Positions 8,634 through 17,597 of a DNA stretch of 64,000 bases are shown one piece after another. This DNA comes from Halomicrobium salinisoli (GTDB lineage Archaea; Halobacteriota; Halobacteria; Halobacteriales; Haloarculaceae): positions 1,674,001 through 1,738,000 of the forward strand of contig NZ_CP084463.1 of NCBI RefSeq assembly GCF_020405185.1, written 5' to 3'. The stretch's first letter is position 1. Every line of letters starts with the position of its first letter. The position numbers and the translations under genes are program-made. Below the pieces are notes generated by a model that saw nothing but the letters and a program-made list of their open reading frames with translations, searched no databases and was not told the origin of the DNA.

Positions 8634-9636
8634 CCTCGACCGCGGGGCCGCCCGGCGAGCCACGGCGGCGGCCGCCGTCGTCGCCGCCCTGCTCGTCGTC
8701 GCACAGGGCGCGGTGACGGCCGCGGTCACCGGCGGCCAGCAGCCGATGGTCGAGACCGATCGGGTGCCCCAGGTCGCCGCCGACGGGCAGTGGGCCGACG
8801 CCCCCTCGCGGTCCGTCTCGCTGTCCGAGCAGCAGATGGCGCTGCCCTACGGCGGCGGGAGCGTCGACGAGATGGAGGTCCAGGCGATGACCAACGACTC
8901 CCACGTCGCCTTCCGGCTGAGCTGGGAGGACCCGACCAACGACACGAGCCTGTCGTCGCCGGGCAGTTACAGCGACGCCGCGGCGGTCATGCTCCACAGC
9001 GGCGAGCGGCCGCCGATCACCATGGGCGCGACGGGCGAGCCGGTCAACATCTGGTACTGGCGCGCCCAGTGGCAGTACGGCGCCGACGACCGCTCGGAGT
9101 GGACCGGCGACATGTACGCCTACCCCCACCCGTCCGAGGAGACCAAGCCGGGCCTGGCCGCCGGGAACCCCCTCTCGCAGGGCGAGTACGACGACTACGG
9201 CCAGAACTACTACGCCGCCGGCTTCGGCTCGCTGTCCCACGCGCCCGCCCAGAACGTCGACGCCCGCGCGACCCGCGACGGCGACGAGTGGTCGGTCGCG
9301 TTCGTCCGCGAGCACGCCACCAACGGGACCCACGACGCCGCCTTCCGCGCCAACGAGTCGATGTACCTCTCCTTCGCCGTCTGGAACGGCAGCGCCGACG
9401 AGGTCAACGGGAAGAAGTCCCTGACTATGCAGTTCAGCACGCTCGACACCGAGAGCGGCGAACTGGCGGCGGCGGACGCCGGCGGCGACGGGGGCGACGG
9501 GAGCGGCGAAAGCGGCGGCGACGGGAACAGCGGCGACGGCGGTAGCGGGCTCCCCCAGCCGTTCGGCTACGTCGGCGGCCTCGTCGCGGTCGTGATCGTC
9601 AGCTGGGCGGCCGTCTACTGGAGGGCCGCCCGATGA
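8626..9636 (+). CDS. Heme-b (gamma) subunit, ethylbenzene-dehydrogenase-like, membrane anchored
   Basis: A 336-residue protein with a hydrophobic N-terminal segment (residues about 12-34, signal or anchor), a beta-rich EB_dh/DOMON-type heme domain (AFRLSWEDPTND, ITMGATGEPVNIWYWRAQWQ, VAFVREHATNGTHDAAFRANES), a Gly/Asp/Ser linker of about 30 residues, and a C-terminal membrane helix (FGYVGGLVAVVIVSWAAVYW). This matches the gamma subunits of type II DMSO-reductase-family enzymes, which carry one b heme. Here it is tethered on the outer face rather than free in a periplasm, as fits an archaeon. It overlaps the HEAT gene by ATGA. Confidence 0.8.
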   Translation: MLDLDRGAARRATAAAAVVAALLVVAQGAVTAAVTGGQQPMVETDRVPQVAADGQWADAPSRSVSLSEQQMALPYGGGSVDEMEVQAMTNDSHVAFRLSWEDPTNDTSLSSPGSYSDAAAVMLHSGERPPITMGATGEPVNIWYWRAQWQYGADDRSEWTGDMYAYPHPSEETKPGLAAGNPLSQGEYDDYGQNYYAAGFGSLSHAPAQNVDARATRDGDEWSVAFVREHATNGTHDAAFRANESMYLSFAVWNGSADEVNGKKSLTMQFSTLDTESGELAAADAGGDGGDGSGESGGDGNSGDGGSGLPQPFGYVGGLVAVVIVSWAAVYWRAAR

Positions 9637-10541
9637 GCCACGAGAACTGGAGCGCGCGGGACCGCGCCCCCGCCGACACGGAGGACGGACTCCGGGAGGC
9701 GCTGGAGGACGACGCGGCCCGGACGCGCCGGGAGGCCGCGCTCGCGCTGGTCGACCGCGCCGAGGCGGGGCTCGACGACGCGACGGTCGCGGCGCTGTCC
9801 GAGCGCGTCCGGGGAGACGACGACCCCGACGTCCGACAGTTCGCCGTCGAGGCGCTGGGCGTCGCCGGCGCGGGGACCGAGGCGGTCGGCGCCGCGCTCG
9901 ACGACCCCGAGCCGTGGGTGCGCGCCGAGGCCGTCGTCGCCCTGTCCAGGGCCGACGGCGACCCCGACCGCCTCCGCGAGGCGCTGGGAGACGACAGCGG
10001 CTGGGTCCGACGGAACGCGGTCATCGCGCTCGGCAAGCTCGACGCGGCCGATCAGGACCTGCTCGTCGACCGCATCAAGTCCGATCCCCATCCCGCCGTC
10101 CGCGAGTACGCGGCCCAGTTCCTCGGGCGCGACCCCGAGGACGGCGAGGAGGCCGAGCGGATCCTCGCGGCGCTGCTGGCCCGCGAGGCCAACGCCTTCG
10201 TGCGCGCGAAGGCCGCGGAGGGACTGGGACAGATCGGCACCGACCGCGCCGAGGAGGCGCTGGAGACCCACGGGCTGACCGACCGCAGCGAGGACGTGGC
10301 GCGGACGGCCAGGCACGCGCTGGCCGACGCTCGCGGCGTCGACCCCGAGCGGCTCGACGCGGAGGTCGACCCGCCGACCGCGCCCGGCAGCGGTCCGGAC
10401 ACGCCGGGCGACCAGGCGGTCGAGGGGTTCCGACCTGACCCGTCGGACCCCAGCGGCTGGTCCGAGGAGTCCGCCGCGCCGGGCGGCGCTCCCGGGTTCG
10501 ACCCGCAGCGCGACCTCGACGCAGACATGACCGACCGATGA
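9633..10541 (+). CDS. HEAT-repeat protein of the molybdoenzyme operon
   Basis: A 302-residue protein. Residues 20-230 consist of about six HEAT-like units, each near 31 residues, with recurrent patterns such as DPDVRQFAVEALG, EPWVRAEAVVALS, SGWVRRNAVIALG and HPAVREYAAQFLG. The last 70 residues are a Pro/Gly/Asp-rich tail. HEAT arrays are protein-protein scaffolds (also phycobilin-lyase-like); here it may help assemble the enzyme. It has no signal peptide. ATGA overlaps at both ends tie it to its neighbours. The specific partner is not known. Confidence 0.75.
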   Translation: MSHENWSARDRAPADTEDGLREALEDDAARTRREAALALVDRAEAGLDDATVAALSERVRGDDDPDVRQFAVEALGVAGAGTEAVGAALDDPEPWVRAEAVVALSRADGDPDRLREALGDDSGWVRRNAVIALGKLDAADQDLLVDRIKSDPHPAVREYAAQFLGRDPEDGEEAERILAALLAREANAFVRAKAAEGLGQIGTDRAEEALETHGLTDRSEDVARTARHALADARGVDPERLDAEVDPPTAPGSGPDTPGDQAVEGFRPDPSDPSGWSEESAAPGGAPGFDPQRDLDADMTDR

Positions 10542-11176
10542 CCTACGAACTCGACGCCACGGACGACCGCGGGGCACCGGACGCGAACGACGGCGGCGAC
10601 GGCGACGACGGGACGAACGACCAGAGCGGCTCCGGCGGGACGCTCGACTCGTCGGTCGGCGTCACCGTCCCCGACGAGCACGTCGGCGCGTTCGTCGCGC
10701 AGGCGCTGGAGGACCCCGAGCGCGCGACGACGTGGGACGACGTAGTCGACACCATGGTGGCGCCGGCCGCCCGCGACGCGTGGGCCGCGCTCTCTCGCGT
10801 CGAGCGGGCCGCCGAGGTCCTCACGAAGGCCGCCGACTACGACGAGCGCGCCGTCGAGCGGTTCGAGGCCGTGTCGCTGGACGCCGAGAAGGCCGCCATC
10901 GAGGACGACGTCGACGAGGGGCTGCGCTGCCGGCGCAACGCCGACACGTTCCGCGACGGCGTCGCCGCGGCCTACGGCGACGACCTGCTGGACGACGAGG
11001 AAATCGTCGAGGCACTGGAGACCTCCGCGTTCGACACGGACCTGATCGGCCGCCGCGAGGACCTGCTGGAGCGGATCGACGAGGTGTACGACGTGGAGTA
11101 CCGCCCCTACGGCGGGACGCTGATGGACGCCGAGGAGGCGCCCGAACCGGAGACCGACCACGAGGAGACCTGGTGA
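10538..11176 (+). CDS. Unknown accessory protein of the molybdoenzyme operon
   Basis: A 212-residue acidic, cytoplasmic, mostly helical protein. The first 40 residues are a Gly/Asp-rich disordered stretch; the rest has a helical core (EHVGAFVAQALEDPERATTWDDVV and AARDAWAALSRVERAAEVLTKAADYDERAVERF). There are no metal-binding Cys/His clusters: the only Cys lies in EGLRCRRNAD. I do not recognise a family. It overlaps the HEAT gene by 4 bp and is followed after one base by the Mrp-like gene, so it belongs to the operon and probably to enzyme maturation. Confidence 0.7.
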   Translation: MTYELDATDDRGAPDANDGGDGDDGTNDQSGSGGTLDSSVGVTVPDEHVGAFVAQALEDPERATTWDDVVDTMVAPAARDAWAALSRVERAAEVLTKAADYDERAVERFEAVSLDAEKAAIEDDVDEGLRCRRNADTFRDGVAAAYGDDLLDDEEIVEALETSAFDTDLIGRREDLLERIDEVYDVEYRPYGGTLMDAEEAPEPETDHEETW

Positions 11177-11177
11177 G

Positions 11178-12443
11178 ATGACCGACCAGCCCACCGGCGC
11201 CGACGAGACGGAACCGACTCCCGAGGACGTCCGGGCGGTCCTCGGCGAGGTGACGGACCCGACGCACGGGACGGACGTGGTCGACGCGGGCGCGGTCGCC
11301 GGGGTCGACGTCAGCGACGGCGCCGTCGCCGTCGACGCCGCCCTCGACAGCCGCGACCCCGAGACGGCGGACCTGCTGGCCGACCGGATGCGCTCGGCCG
11401 TGCTGGAGCTACCGGGCGTCTCGGAGGTTCACGTCGACGCGGACGCGGCGGGACCGGACCACGGGATCGAACTCGACGGCGTTGACAGGGTCGTCGCCGT
11501 GGCGAGCGCGAAGGGCGGCGTCGGCAAGACCACCGTCGCGACGCAGCTGGCCCGCGGGCTGGCCGCCGAGGGCGAGTCCGTCGGGCTGTTCGACGCCGAC
11601 GTCTACGGCCCGAACGTCCCCGACCTCCTCGACCTGGAGGGGCCGCTGGAGACGACCGCCGACGGCGCGGCGAAGCCGGTCGAGCGTGACGGGGTACAGG
11701 CCATCAGCGTCGGCCTGATCGCCAACGACGAGCCGCTGGCCTGGCGTGGCTCGATGGCCCACGAGGCCGTCGAGGAACTGCTGACCGACGCGGCGTGGGA
11801 CGTCGACACGCTGGTGATCGACCTCCCGCCGGGGACGGGCGACATCGTCCTCACGGCGCTGCAGTCGTTCCCCGTCGACGGGGCGGTCCTGGTGTCGACG
11901 CCGTTCCCGACCGCGGCCGGGGACACCGGACGGTCGGAGACGCTGTTCCGCGAGCAGGGCGTGCCGATCCTCGGCGCCGTCTTCAACATGGCCGGCTACA
12001 CCTGCCCCAGTTGCGGCGACGAGCACGCCCCCTTCGGCGAGCCGCCCGAGGTCCGGGCGGACGTCCTCGCGGAGCTGCCCGTCGACGAGACCCTGCGGTC
12101 GACCGAGGGCGACGTGCCCGACCCGTTCCGGTCGATGGCCGGCGCGGTCCGATCGAAACTGGACGAGGCCGACCGGATCGCGACCTCGCCCGACGCGCTG
12201 GACCTCCGGGGTGTCCCCGAACGCGCCCGGCGCGACCAGCTCCGGACCGAGTACGACGCGCTCGACCCGGGCGAGTCGCTGGACGCGCTCGTCGATCAGC
12301 CGCCGGCGTCGCTGCGGTCGGCCGTCGCGGACGCCGTCGACGGCGACCCCGAGACCGCGACGGCTCGGCGCGACGGGGGCGCGTGGGCGGTGCGGTTCTC
12401 GAAGCCCGCACGGGCCGAGCCGCCGGCCGCCGCCGGGGAGTAG
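11178..12443 (+). CDS. Mrp/NBP35-family iron-sulfur carrier ATPase
   Basis: A 421-residue protein. Residues 14-95 resemble the MIP18/DUF59 domain (VRAVLGEVTDPTHG). The deviant Walker A ASAKGGVGKTT follows near residue 110, then the switch/Walker B VIDLPPGTGD and a CPSC motif (C276, C279) in NMAGYTCPSC, which in this family holds a bridging [4Fe-4S] cluster between two subunits. About 100 extra residues at the C-terminus are unassigned. In the family it delivers Fe-S clusters to apo-proteins; the operon position suggests it serves the five clusters of the molybdoenzyme. It is the last gene of the run that begins at 3556. Confidence 0.85.
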   Translation: MTDQPTGADETEPTPEDVRAVLGEVTDPTHGTDVVDAGAVAGVDVSDGAVAVDAALDSRDPETADLLADRMRSAVLELPGVSEVHVDADAAGPDHGIELDGVDRVVAVASAKGGVGKTTVATQLARGLAAEGESVGLFDADVYGPNVPDLLDLEGPLETTADGAAKPVERDGVQAISVGLIANDEPLAWRGSMAHEAVEELLTDAAWDVDTLVIDLPPGTGDIVLTALQSFPVDGAVLVSTPFPTAAGDTGRSETLFREQGVPILGAVFNMAGYTCPSCGDEHAPFGEPPEVRADVLAELPVDETLRSTEGDVPDPFRSMAGAVRSKLDEADRIATSPDALDLRGVPERARRDQLRTEYDALDPGESLDALVDQPPASLRSAVADAVDGDPETATARRDGGAWAVRFSKPARAEPPAAAGE

Positions 12444-12501
12444 GTCGTCCGGGACCGGTCCCGGCTTCGGGTCCGGGTCCGAGTTCGGTGCCCGACCCCG
12501 G

Positions 12502-13017
12502 TCAGTCCAGGTACGGCTTCTCGATGTCGCCGTCGACGGGGATGAGGGCGTTCATCCGGCGCGTGACGACGTCGAAGACCGTGATCAGCGGCGAGAGGAC
12601 GCGCTCGACAATGCTGATCGGCGTCGCGACCGTCAGCGCCCACCGCTCGTTGTTCCCGAGCCCGTAGGCCTTCGGGACGATCTCGCCGAATATCAGGACG
12701 AGGACGCTCGTGAGCACCGTCGTGGCGACCACCGCCGGGCCCGCCGGGAGGTAGCCGGCCACGACGACCGTCACGATGCTGGAGATGGCGATGTTGACGA
12801 CGTTGTTGCCGACCAGCAGCGTCACCAGCAGGCGGTGGGAGTCGTCGTGCAGGTCCTTCAGGACACCCGCCCGACGGTCCTCCGTCTCCGCCTGGCGCTC
12901 GATCCACTCGCGGGGCAGCGAGAACACCGCCGTCTCCGAACTCGAGAAGAACGCGCTCACCGACAGGAGACCGATCACGGCCGCGACGGCGACGACCAGA
13001 AGCAGCGTGCTGCTCAT
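12502..13017 (-). CDS. DUF21 (CNNM) domain membrane protein
   Basis: A 171-residue integral membrane protein with the DUF21 pattern: an N-terminal helix, SAFFSSSETAVFSLPREWIE, LLVGNNVVNIAISSIVTVVV, and VLTSVLVLIFGEIVPKAYGLGN. In CNNM/CorC proteins this domain exports Mg2+ or other divalent cations, with the SSSET and GNN/GE motifs near the cation site. The CBS pair and CorC domains normally found after it are missing, so it is a stand-alone transmembrane unit. The start is set at MSSTLLL, because the seven residues upstream look non-native. Confidence 0.8.
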   Translation of the reverse strand: MSSTLLLVVAVAAVIGLLSVSAFFSSSETAVFSLPREWIERQAETEDRRAGVLKDLHDDSHRLLVTLLVGNNVVNIAISSIVTVVVAGYLPAGPAVVATTVLTSVLVLIFGEIVPKAYGLGNNERWALTVATPISIVERVLSPLITVFDVVTRRMNALIPVDGDIEKPYLD

Positions 13018-13112
13018 GGCCGTCCCTGGAGCAGGCATCCCAAGAAACCCACGTCACGTCGTCGCGGCTCGGAACGCAGGCGCCGAACGGAGGTGCGAGG
13101 TGCCGCGACGGC

Positions 13113-15035
13113 TCAGATCAGGCGGAAGGTCTCCAGGTTCTTCGGGTTAAACGTCCGCATGTTGAAGTTCTGGTAGAGCGCCGAGGACAGCTGATTGGTC
13201 GAGGACTCGTCGCCGTGGACGCAGAGGACCCGCTCGGGACGGGGATGCATGGTCTCGACGAATGTCTCCAGGCCCTGGCGGTCGGCGTGGCCGGAGAAGC
13301 CGTCGACCGTCTCGACGTTCATCTTCAGGGAGACGCGCTCGGCCCGGGGCCCGGTGCGGTCCGAGAGGGTGATCTCGTCCTGACCGCGCTGGATCTGGCG
13401 GCCGAGCGTCCCCTCGGCCTGATACCCGACGAACGCCATCGTGTTGTCCGGGTCGCTGCCCAGCAGGCGGAGCCAGGACATGACCGGGCCGCCGGTGACC
13501 ATACCGGAGGTCGTGAGGACGATGCAGGGCCCCTCGTCGGCGATGTCCTGTCGCATCTCGTCGCCGCCGTCGACCTGCTGGAACTGCTCGGCGAGGAAGG
13601 GGTTGTCGTCCTCGTAGAGGATGCGCTGGCGCAGCGACTCCCGGAGGTACTCCGGGTAGGCGGTGTGGATCGCCGTCGCCTCGCGGATCATCCCGTCGAG
13701 GTAGACCGGCATCTCCGGGATCTCGCCGGAGCTCATCGCCTCTTCGAGGACGAGCATCAGCTCCTGTGAGCGTCCGACCGCGAAGGCGGGAATGAGGACC
13801 TTGCCGTCGCGCTCGTGGGCCTCGTTGATGACCCGCTTGAGCACGCGCTCGGAGTCCTCCTGGTCGGTCTGGTAGTCGTTGCGGCCGCCGTAGGTCGACT
13901 CCAGCACCAGCGTCTCGACGCGCGGGAAGTCGTTGACCGCGCCGTCGAGCAGGCGGGTGTCCTTGTAGTGGATGTCCCCGGAGAAGGCGACGTTGTACAG
14001 CCCCTCGCCGACGTGGAAGTGACACACCGCCGAGCCGAGGATGTGGCCGGCGTTGTGCATGGTGAGCTTGACGTCCGGCGCGATGTCGGTGACGTTGCCG
14101 AACTCGACGGGGATGGTGTGCTTCAGGGCGTCCCGGACCTGCTGGCTCTCGTAGGGCGGCGTCCGGCCCTCCTTGGCCGCGACGTCGAGGTAGTCGAGCT
14201 GGAGCAGGCCCACCAGGTCGCGTGTCGGCTCGGTGGTGTAGATGGGGCCGTCGTAGCCGTACTTGAAGAGGATGGGGATCAGCGCGGAGTGGTCGAGGTG
14301 GGCGTGGGTCAGGACGACGGCGTCGATGGAGTTCGGCCCCGCCGCGAGCGCCTCGGGCGCCTGGAGGTAGGGCACCTCGTCTGCGGCGCCGGGCTTGTCC
14401 CCGCAGTCGATGAGGATGCGCGACTCGGGCGTCTGGAGGAGGAACGAGGCGCGGCCGACCTCTCGACAGCAGCCAAGCGTCGTCAGTCGGACCCAGTCCT
14501 CGCCGTCGGAGACGGGGCGGTTGATCTGCCGGCCGACCCGTTCCAGGATGTCCCGGCGCTCGTCGCGCTCCTGCTTGAGGAAGTTCCGGACGTTCGAGAC
14601 GGTCGAGGACTCCATCGGCGGCGTCCGGACGACCTCGGCGGTCCAGCCGACCGCGGCGGAGATCTCGTCCAGCGTCTCGCCGTGGCGGCCGATGACGAGG
14701 CCGGGCTTCTCGGCCTCGATGAACACCTCGCCGGTCTCGCTGTCGAAGTCGAGGTTCTGCACCCCGGCGTCCTCCGGGATCAGTTCGCGGATCGTCTCGC
14801 GGGCCTCGCGCTGGGGGACCAGCGCGTCCGGCGTCGGCCGGACGGTGATCCGCTTCTGGAGGCGCTGTGCCAGGTCGCGGACGATGCCGTTCCGGTCGGC
14901 GACCGTCCGGGCGTCGGGCGTGTAGACGACCAGTTCGGGGCCCTCGAACGTGACCGACGCGATCTCGACGTCGTCTGGCGTCTCCTCTTCGACCTGTGTC
15001 CGTATCGTCTCTAGTGTCTCGTCTGCGGAACTCAT
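13113..15035 (-). CDS. fttA: FttA / aCPSF1, beta-CASP ribonuclease and transcription terminator
   Basis: A 640-residue protein with the full archaeal aCPSF1 layout: N-terminal type KH region (VIGRHGETLDEI), then a metallo-beta-lactamase core with motif 2 HAHLDH (residues 244-249) and NAGHILGSAV, beta-CASP motifs (AFAVGRSQELML, TTSGMVTGG, DGFSGHADRQG) and the C-terminal motif VHGDES. The family cleaves nascent RNA and terminates transcription at U-rich sites. Length and motifs are complete. It is transcribed alone; 200 bp upstream separate it from the divergent aminotransferase. A 10-bp inverted repeat flanks its promoter region (15054-15148). Confidence 0.95.
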   Translation of the reverse strand: MSSADETLETIRTQVEEETPDDVEIASVTFEGPELVVYTPDARTVADRNGIVRDLAQRLQKRITVRPTPDALVPQREARETIRELIPEDAGVQNLDFDSETGEVFIEAEKPGLVIGRHGETLDEISAAVGWTAEVVRTPPMESSTVSNVRNFLKQERDERRDILERVGRQINRPVSDGEDWVRLTTLGCCREVGRASFLLQTPESRILIDCGDKPGAADEVPYLQAPEALAAGPNSIDAVVLTHAHLDHSALIPILFKYGYDGPIYTTEPTRDLVGLLQLDYLDVAAKEGRTPPYESQQVRDALKHTIPVEFGNVTDIAPDVKLTMHNAGHILGSAVCHFHVGEGLYNVAFSGDIHYKDTRLLDGAVNDFPRVETLVLESTYGGRNDYQTDQEDSERVLKRVINEAHERDGKVLIPAFAVGRSQELMLVLEEAMSSGEIPEMPVYLDGMIREATAIHTAYPEYLRESLRQRILYEDDNPFLAEQFQQVDGGDEMRQDIADEGPCIVLTTSGMVTGGPVMSWLRLLGSDPDNTMAFVGYQAEGTLGRQIQRGQDEITLSDRTGPRAERVSLKMNVETVDGFSGHADRQGLETFVETMHPRPERVLCVHGDESSTNQLSSALYQNFNMRTFNPKNLETFRLI

Positions 15036-15053
15036 GTATTGAAACCGTCTGCA

Positions 15054-15148
15054 CCTGTCAGCGTCCTCGCGAAAACCACGCGTACCGGCTGACGATATCG
15101 GACCCTATAGCGACGACGACTAAGAATCTTTGCTTGTCCGCTGACAGG
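15054..15148. repeat. Long-spaced inverted repeat upstream of fttA
   Basis: CCTGTCAGCG (15054-15063) and CGCTGACAGG (15139-15148) are perfect 10-bp inverted repeats separated by 75 bp, lying entirely in the gap between fttA and the divergent aminotransferase. The AT-rich GACTAAGAATCTTTGC lies between them. Function unknown. Confidence 0.4.
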
Positions 15149-15242
15149 CGCCGCGGAGCGGCCGCCGACCTGTCGAGCGATCGGATCAACGGAGGGAGAG
15201 GTCGCGCCCACCTTTTTGGCCGAGCGACCCCCACGGACCCCC

Positions 15243-16424
15243 ATGACGTCGGCACCCGACACCGAGGAGTTGACGCCGCCGGACCGGACGCTGATGGGCC
15301 CGGGCCCCAGCGACGTCCACCCGCGCGTGCTGCGCGCGATGAGCACGCCGCTGGTCGGCCACCTCGATCCCGCGTTCATCGAGATCATGGACGAGGTCCA
15401 GGAGCTGCTGCGGTACACGTTCCGGACCGACAACCAGTGGACGATCCCCGTCAGCGGGACCGGGTCCGCGGCGATGGAGGCCGCCATCGGCAACCTCGTG
15501 GAGCCGGGCGACACGATGCTGGTCCCGACGAACGGCTACTTCGGCGGCCGGATGGAGAGCATGGCCGAGCGCGCCGGCGGCGAGGTCGTCCACGTCGACG
15601 CGCCGTGGGGCGAACCGCTTTCCCCCGCCGACGTCGAGGCGGCCTTCGCCGAGCACCAGCCGGACGTGTTCGGGTTCGTCCACGCCGAGACGAGCACCGG
15701 TGTCCGCCAGCCCGACGTCCCCGAACTGACCTCGATCGCCCACGAGCACGACGCCTACGTCATCGCCGACACCGTGACCTCGCTGGGCGGCGTCGAGCTG
15801 CGGGTCGACGAGTGGGACGTCGACGTCGCCTACGCCGGGCCCCAGAAGTGCCTCTCCTGTCCGCCGGGCGCGAGCCCGCTCACCCTCAACGACCGCGCGA
15901 TGGACAAGGTGCTCTCCCGCGAGGAGGCGGCCCGGTCGTGGTACCTCGACCTGAGCCTGCTGGAGGGGTACTGGGGCGAGGACCGCTCCTATCACCACAC
16001 TGCCCCTATCACCGCTGTCTACGGCCTCCGGGAGGCGCTACGTCTCGTCGCGGAGGAGGGCATCGAGGAGCGCTGGGACCGCCACCGCCGCGTCGCCGGC
16101 GCGCTGAAGGCCGGCGTCGAGGCGATGGGGCTGGAGATGAACGCGCCGGACGAGTACTGGCTGCCCAGCCTCAACGCCGTCCGCGTGCCCGACGGCGTCG
16201 ACGACGGCGCGGTCATGGACTTCCTGCTGGAGGAGTACGACCTCGAGATCGCCAGCGGCCTCGGCGACCTGGAGGGCGACATCTTCCGCATCGGCTGCAT
16301 GGGCCACTCGGCGCGGCCGAAGAACGTCTCCTACCTCCTGTCCTCGCTGGGCGACGCGCTCGACCGCCAGGGCGCCGACGTCGACCCAGACGCCGGCGTG
16401 GCGGCGATGCGCGAGCACCTCTGA
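15243..16424 (+). CDS. Alanine-glyoxylate/serine-pyruvate type aminotransferase (class V)
   Basis: A 393-residue PLP enzyme. It begins with the family signature TLMGPGPSDVHPRVLRAM, then SGTGSAAMEAAI (phosphate binding), VIADTVTSLGGVEL (PLP-ring Asp) and the Schiff-base Lys in YAGPQKCLSCPPG. The family exchanges the amino group between glyoxylate, serine, alanine or pyruvate, in serine/glycine or purine breakdown. An ATG start at 15243 is taken over a TTG 27 bp upstream because a TATA-like CCTTTTTGG sits about 17-24 bp before it. It is next to threonine aldolase in a tail-to-tail arrangement, both concerned with glycine metabolism. Confidence 0.88.
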   Translation: MTSAPDTEELTPPDRTLMGPGPSDVHPRVLRAMSTPLVGHLDPAFIEIMDEVQELLRYTFRTDNQWTIPVSGTGSAAMEAAIGNLVEPGDTMLVPTNGYFGGRMESMAERAGGEVVHVDAPWGEPLSPADVEAAFAEHQPDVFGFVHAETSTGVRQPDVPELTSIAHEHDAYVIADTVTSLGGVELRVDEWDVDVAYAGPQKCLSCPPGASPLTLNDRAMDKVLSREEAARSWYLDLSLLEGYWGEDRSYHHTAPITAVYGLREALRLVAEEGIEERWDRHRRVAGALKAGVEAMGLEMNAPDEYWLPSLNAVRVPDGVDDGAVMDFLLEEYDLEIASGLGDLEGDIFRIGCMGHSARPKNVSYLLSSLGDALDRQGADVDPDAGVAAMREHL

Positions 16425-16440
16425 GCACGCCGGCGGCCGC

Positions 16441-17469
16441 TCACTCCGAAAGGACCGCCCGGATCCGTTCGCTCGCTTCCTCGACGTCCGACCGCGAGAC
16501 GTCCCTGTGGGTGCAGAAACGGGTCGTGTACTCGTCGAACGCGCCCGCACGCACACCCCGCTCCTCGCAGGCGTCGACCAGTTCCTCCGCGGTGAGCCCG
16601 CGCTCGGCCGTGTCGACGACGACGATGTTCGTGTCCGGTTCGGGAGCGTGCACGCCCTCGATGCCGTCCAGCGCGTCGGCCAGGCGAGCGGCGTTGTCGT
16701 GGTCCTCGGCGAGTCGGTCGACCGAGTCCAGCGCCTCGAGCCCGGGCGCAGCGACGATCCCGGCCTGGCGCATTCCGCCGCCGAACAGCTTCCGGACGCG
16801 GCGGGCTTCCGCGACGAACTCCTCGGGGCCGGCCAGGACGGAGCCGACCGGCGCTCCCAGGCCCTTCGACAGGCAGAACATCACGCTGTCGACGGGGGCG
16901 GCCAGTTCGCTCGCCGGGACGTCGAGCGCCACGGCGGCGTTGAACAGGCGAGCGCCGTCGAGGTGGACCGGGACGTCGAGGTCGCGGGCCGCCTCCGCCG
17001 CGGCGGCGATCCGATCGGGCGGGACGGCGACGCCGCCGCGGTAGTTGTGCGTGTTCTCCAGCGCCAGCAGTCCGGTTCCCGGTCGGTGGAGGCTCTCCGG
17101 GACGTGCGCCTCGCGGACCTGCTCCGGCGTGGGGACGCAGCGCTCCCCGGCGTCGACCGGGCGCGGCTGGACGCCCGAGAGCTGCGCCGGGCCGCCGAGC
17201 TCCCACCGGTAGACGTGGGACTCGCGGTCGAGGATCACCTCGTCGCCGCGCTCGGTGTGAACGCGGACGGCGATCTGGTTGCCCATCGTACCGCTGGGGA
17301 CGTACAGCGCCGCGTCCTTGCCGACGGCCTCGGCGGCCCGCCGCTCGAGTTCGTTCACGGTGGGGTCCTCGCCGTAGACGTCGTCGCCCACCGCCGCGTC
17401 GCGGGCGGCGTCGCGCATCCGCTCGGTCGGGCGCGTCACCGTGTCCGACCGCAGGTCGATCCGATCCAT
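16441..17469 (-). CDS. ltaE: Low-specificity L-threonine aldolase
   Basis: A 342-residue PLP enzyme that splits threonine/allo-threonine to glycine and acetaldehyde. Family landmarks are the N-terminal DLRSDTVTRPTERMRDA, GDDVYGEDPTVNELE, ALYVPSGTMGNQIA, the LENTHNYRGG segment, LDGARLFNAAVAL and the PLP-binding Lys in MFCLSKGLGAPVGS. Length is normal. Monocistronic, converging on the aminotransferase. Confidence 0.92.
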   Translation of the reverse strand: MDRIDLRSDTVTRPTERMRDAARDAAVGDDVYGEDPTVNELERRAAEAVGKDAALYVPSGTMGNQIAVRVHTERGDEVILDRESHVYRWELGGPAQLSGVQPRPVDAGERCVPTPEQVREAHVPESLHRPGTGLLALENTHNYRGGVAVPPDRIAAAAEAARDLDVPVHLDGARLFNAAVALDVPASELAAPVDSVMFCLSKGLGAPVGSVLAGPEEFVAEARRVRKLFGGGMRQAGIVAAPGLEALDSVDRLAEDHDNAARLADALDGIEGVHAPEPDTNIVVVDTAERGLTAEELVDACEERGVRAGAFDEYTTRFCTHRDVSRSDVEEASERIRAVLSE

Positions 17470-17567
17470 GCGACCGGGGAGGGCGGCCAGGCTGTTAGGC
17501 CATTGGATCGGTGGCCGATCGAGAGCGATCGCCGACCGCGCTTGCGAAGTGGTACCGATGATAACGC

Positions 17568-17575
17568 CTAAATAA
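17568..17575 (+). promoter_or_regulatory. TATA box of the CBS-domain gene
   Basis: CTAAATAA is 23-30 bp before the ATG at 17598, as expected for a leaderless haloarchaeal transcript. Confidence 0.5.
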
Positions 17576-17597
17576 CGTCCGCACTTTCCAGTCTCCT

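Noticed and set aside
15216-15242. Upstream TTG start for the class V aminotransferase
   Set aside because: It overlaps the TATA-like CCTTTTTGG and adds residues not part of the fold; the ATG at 15243 fits a leaderless transcript.
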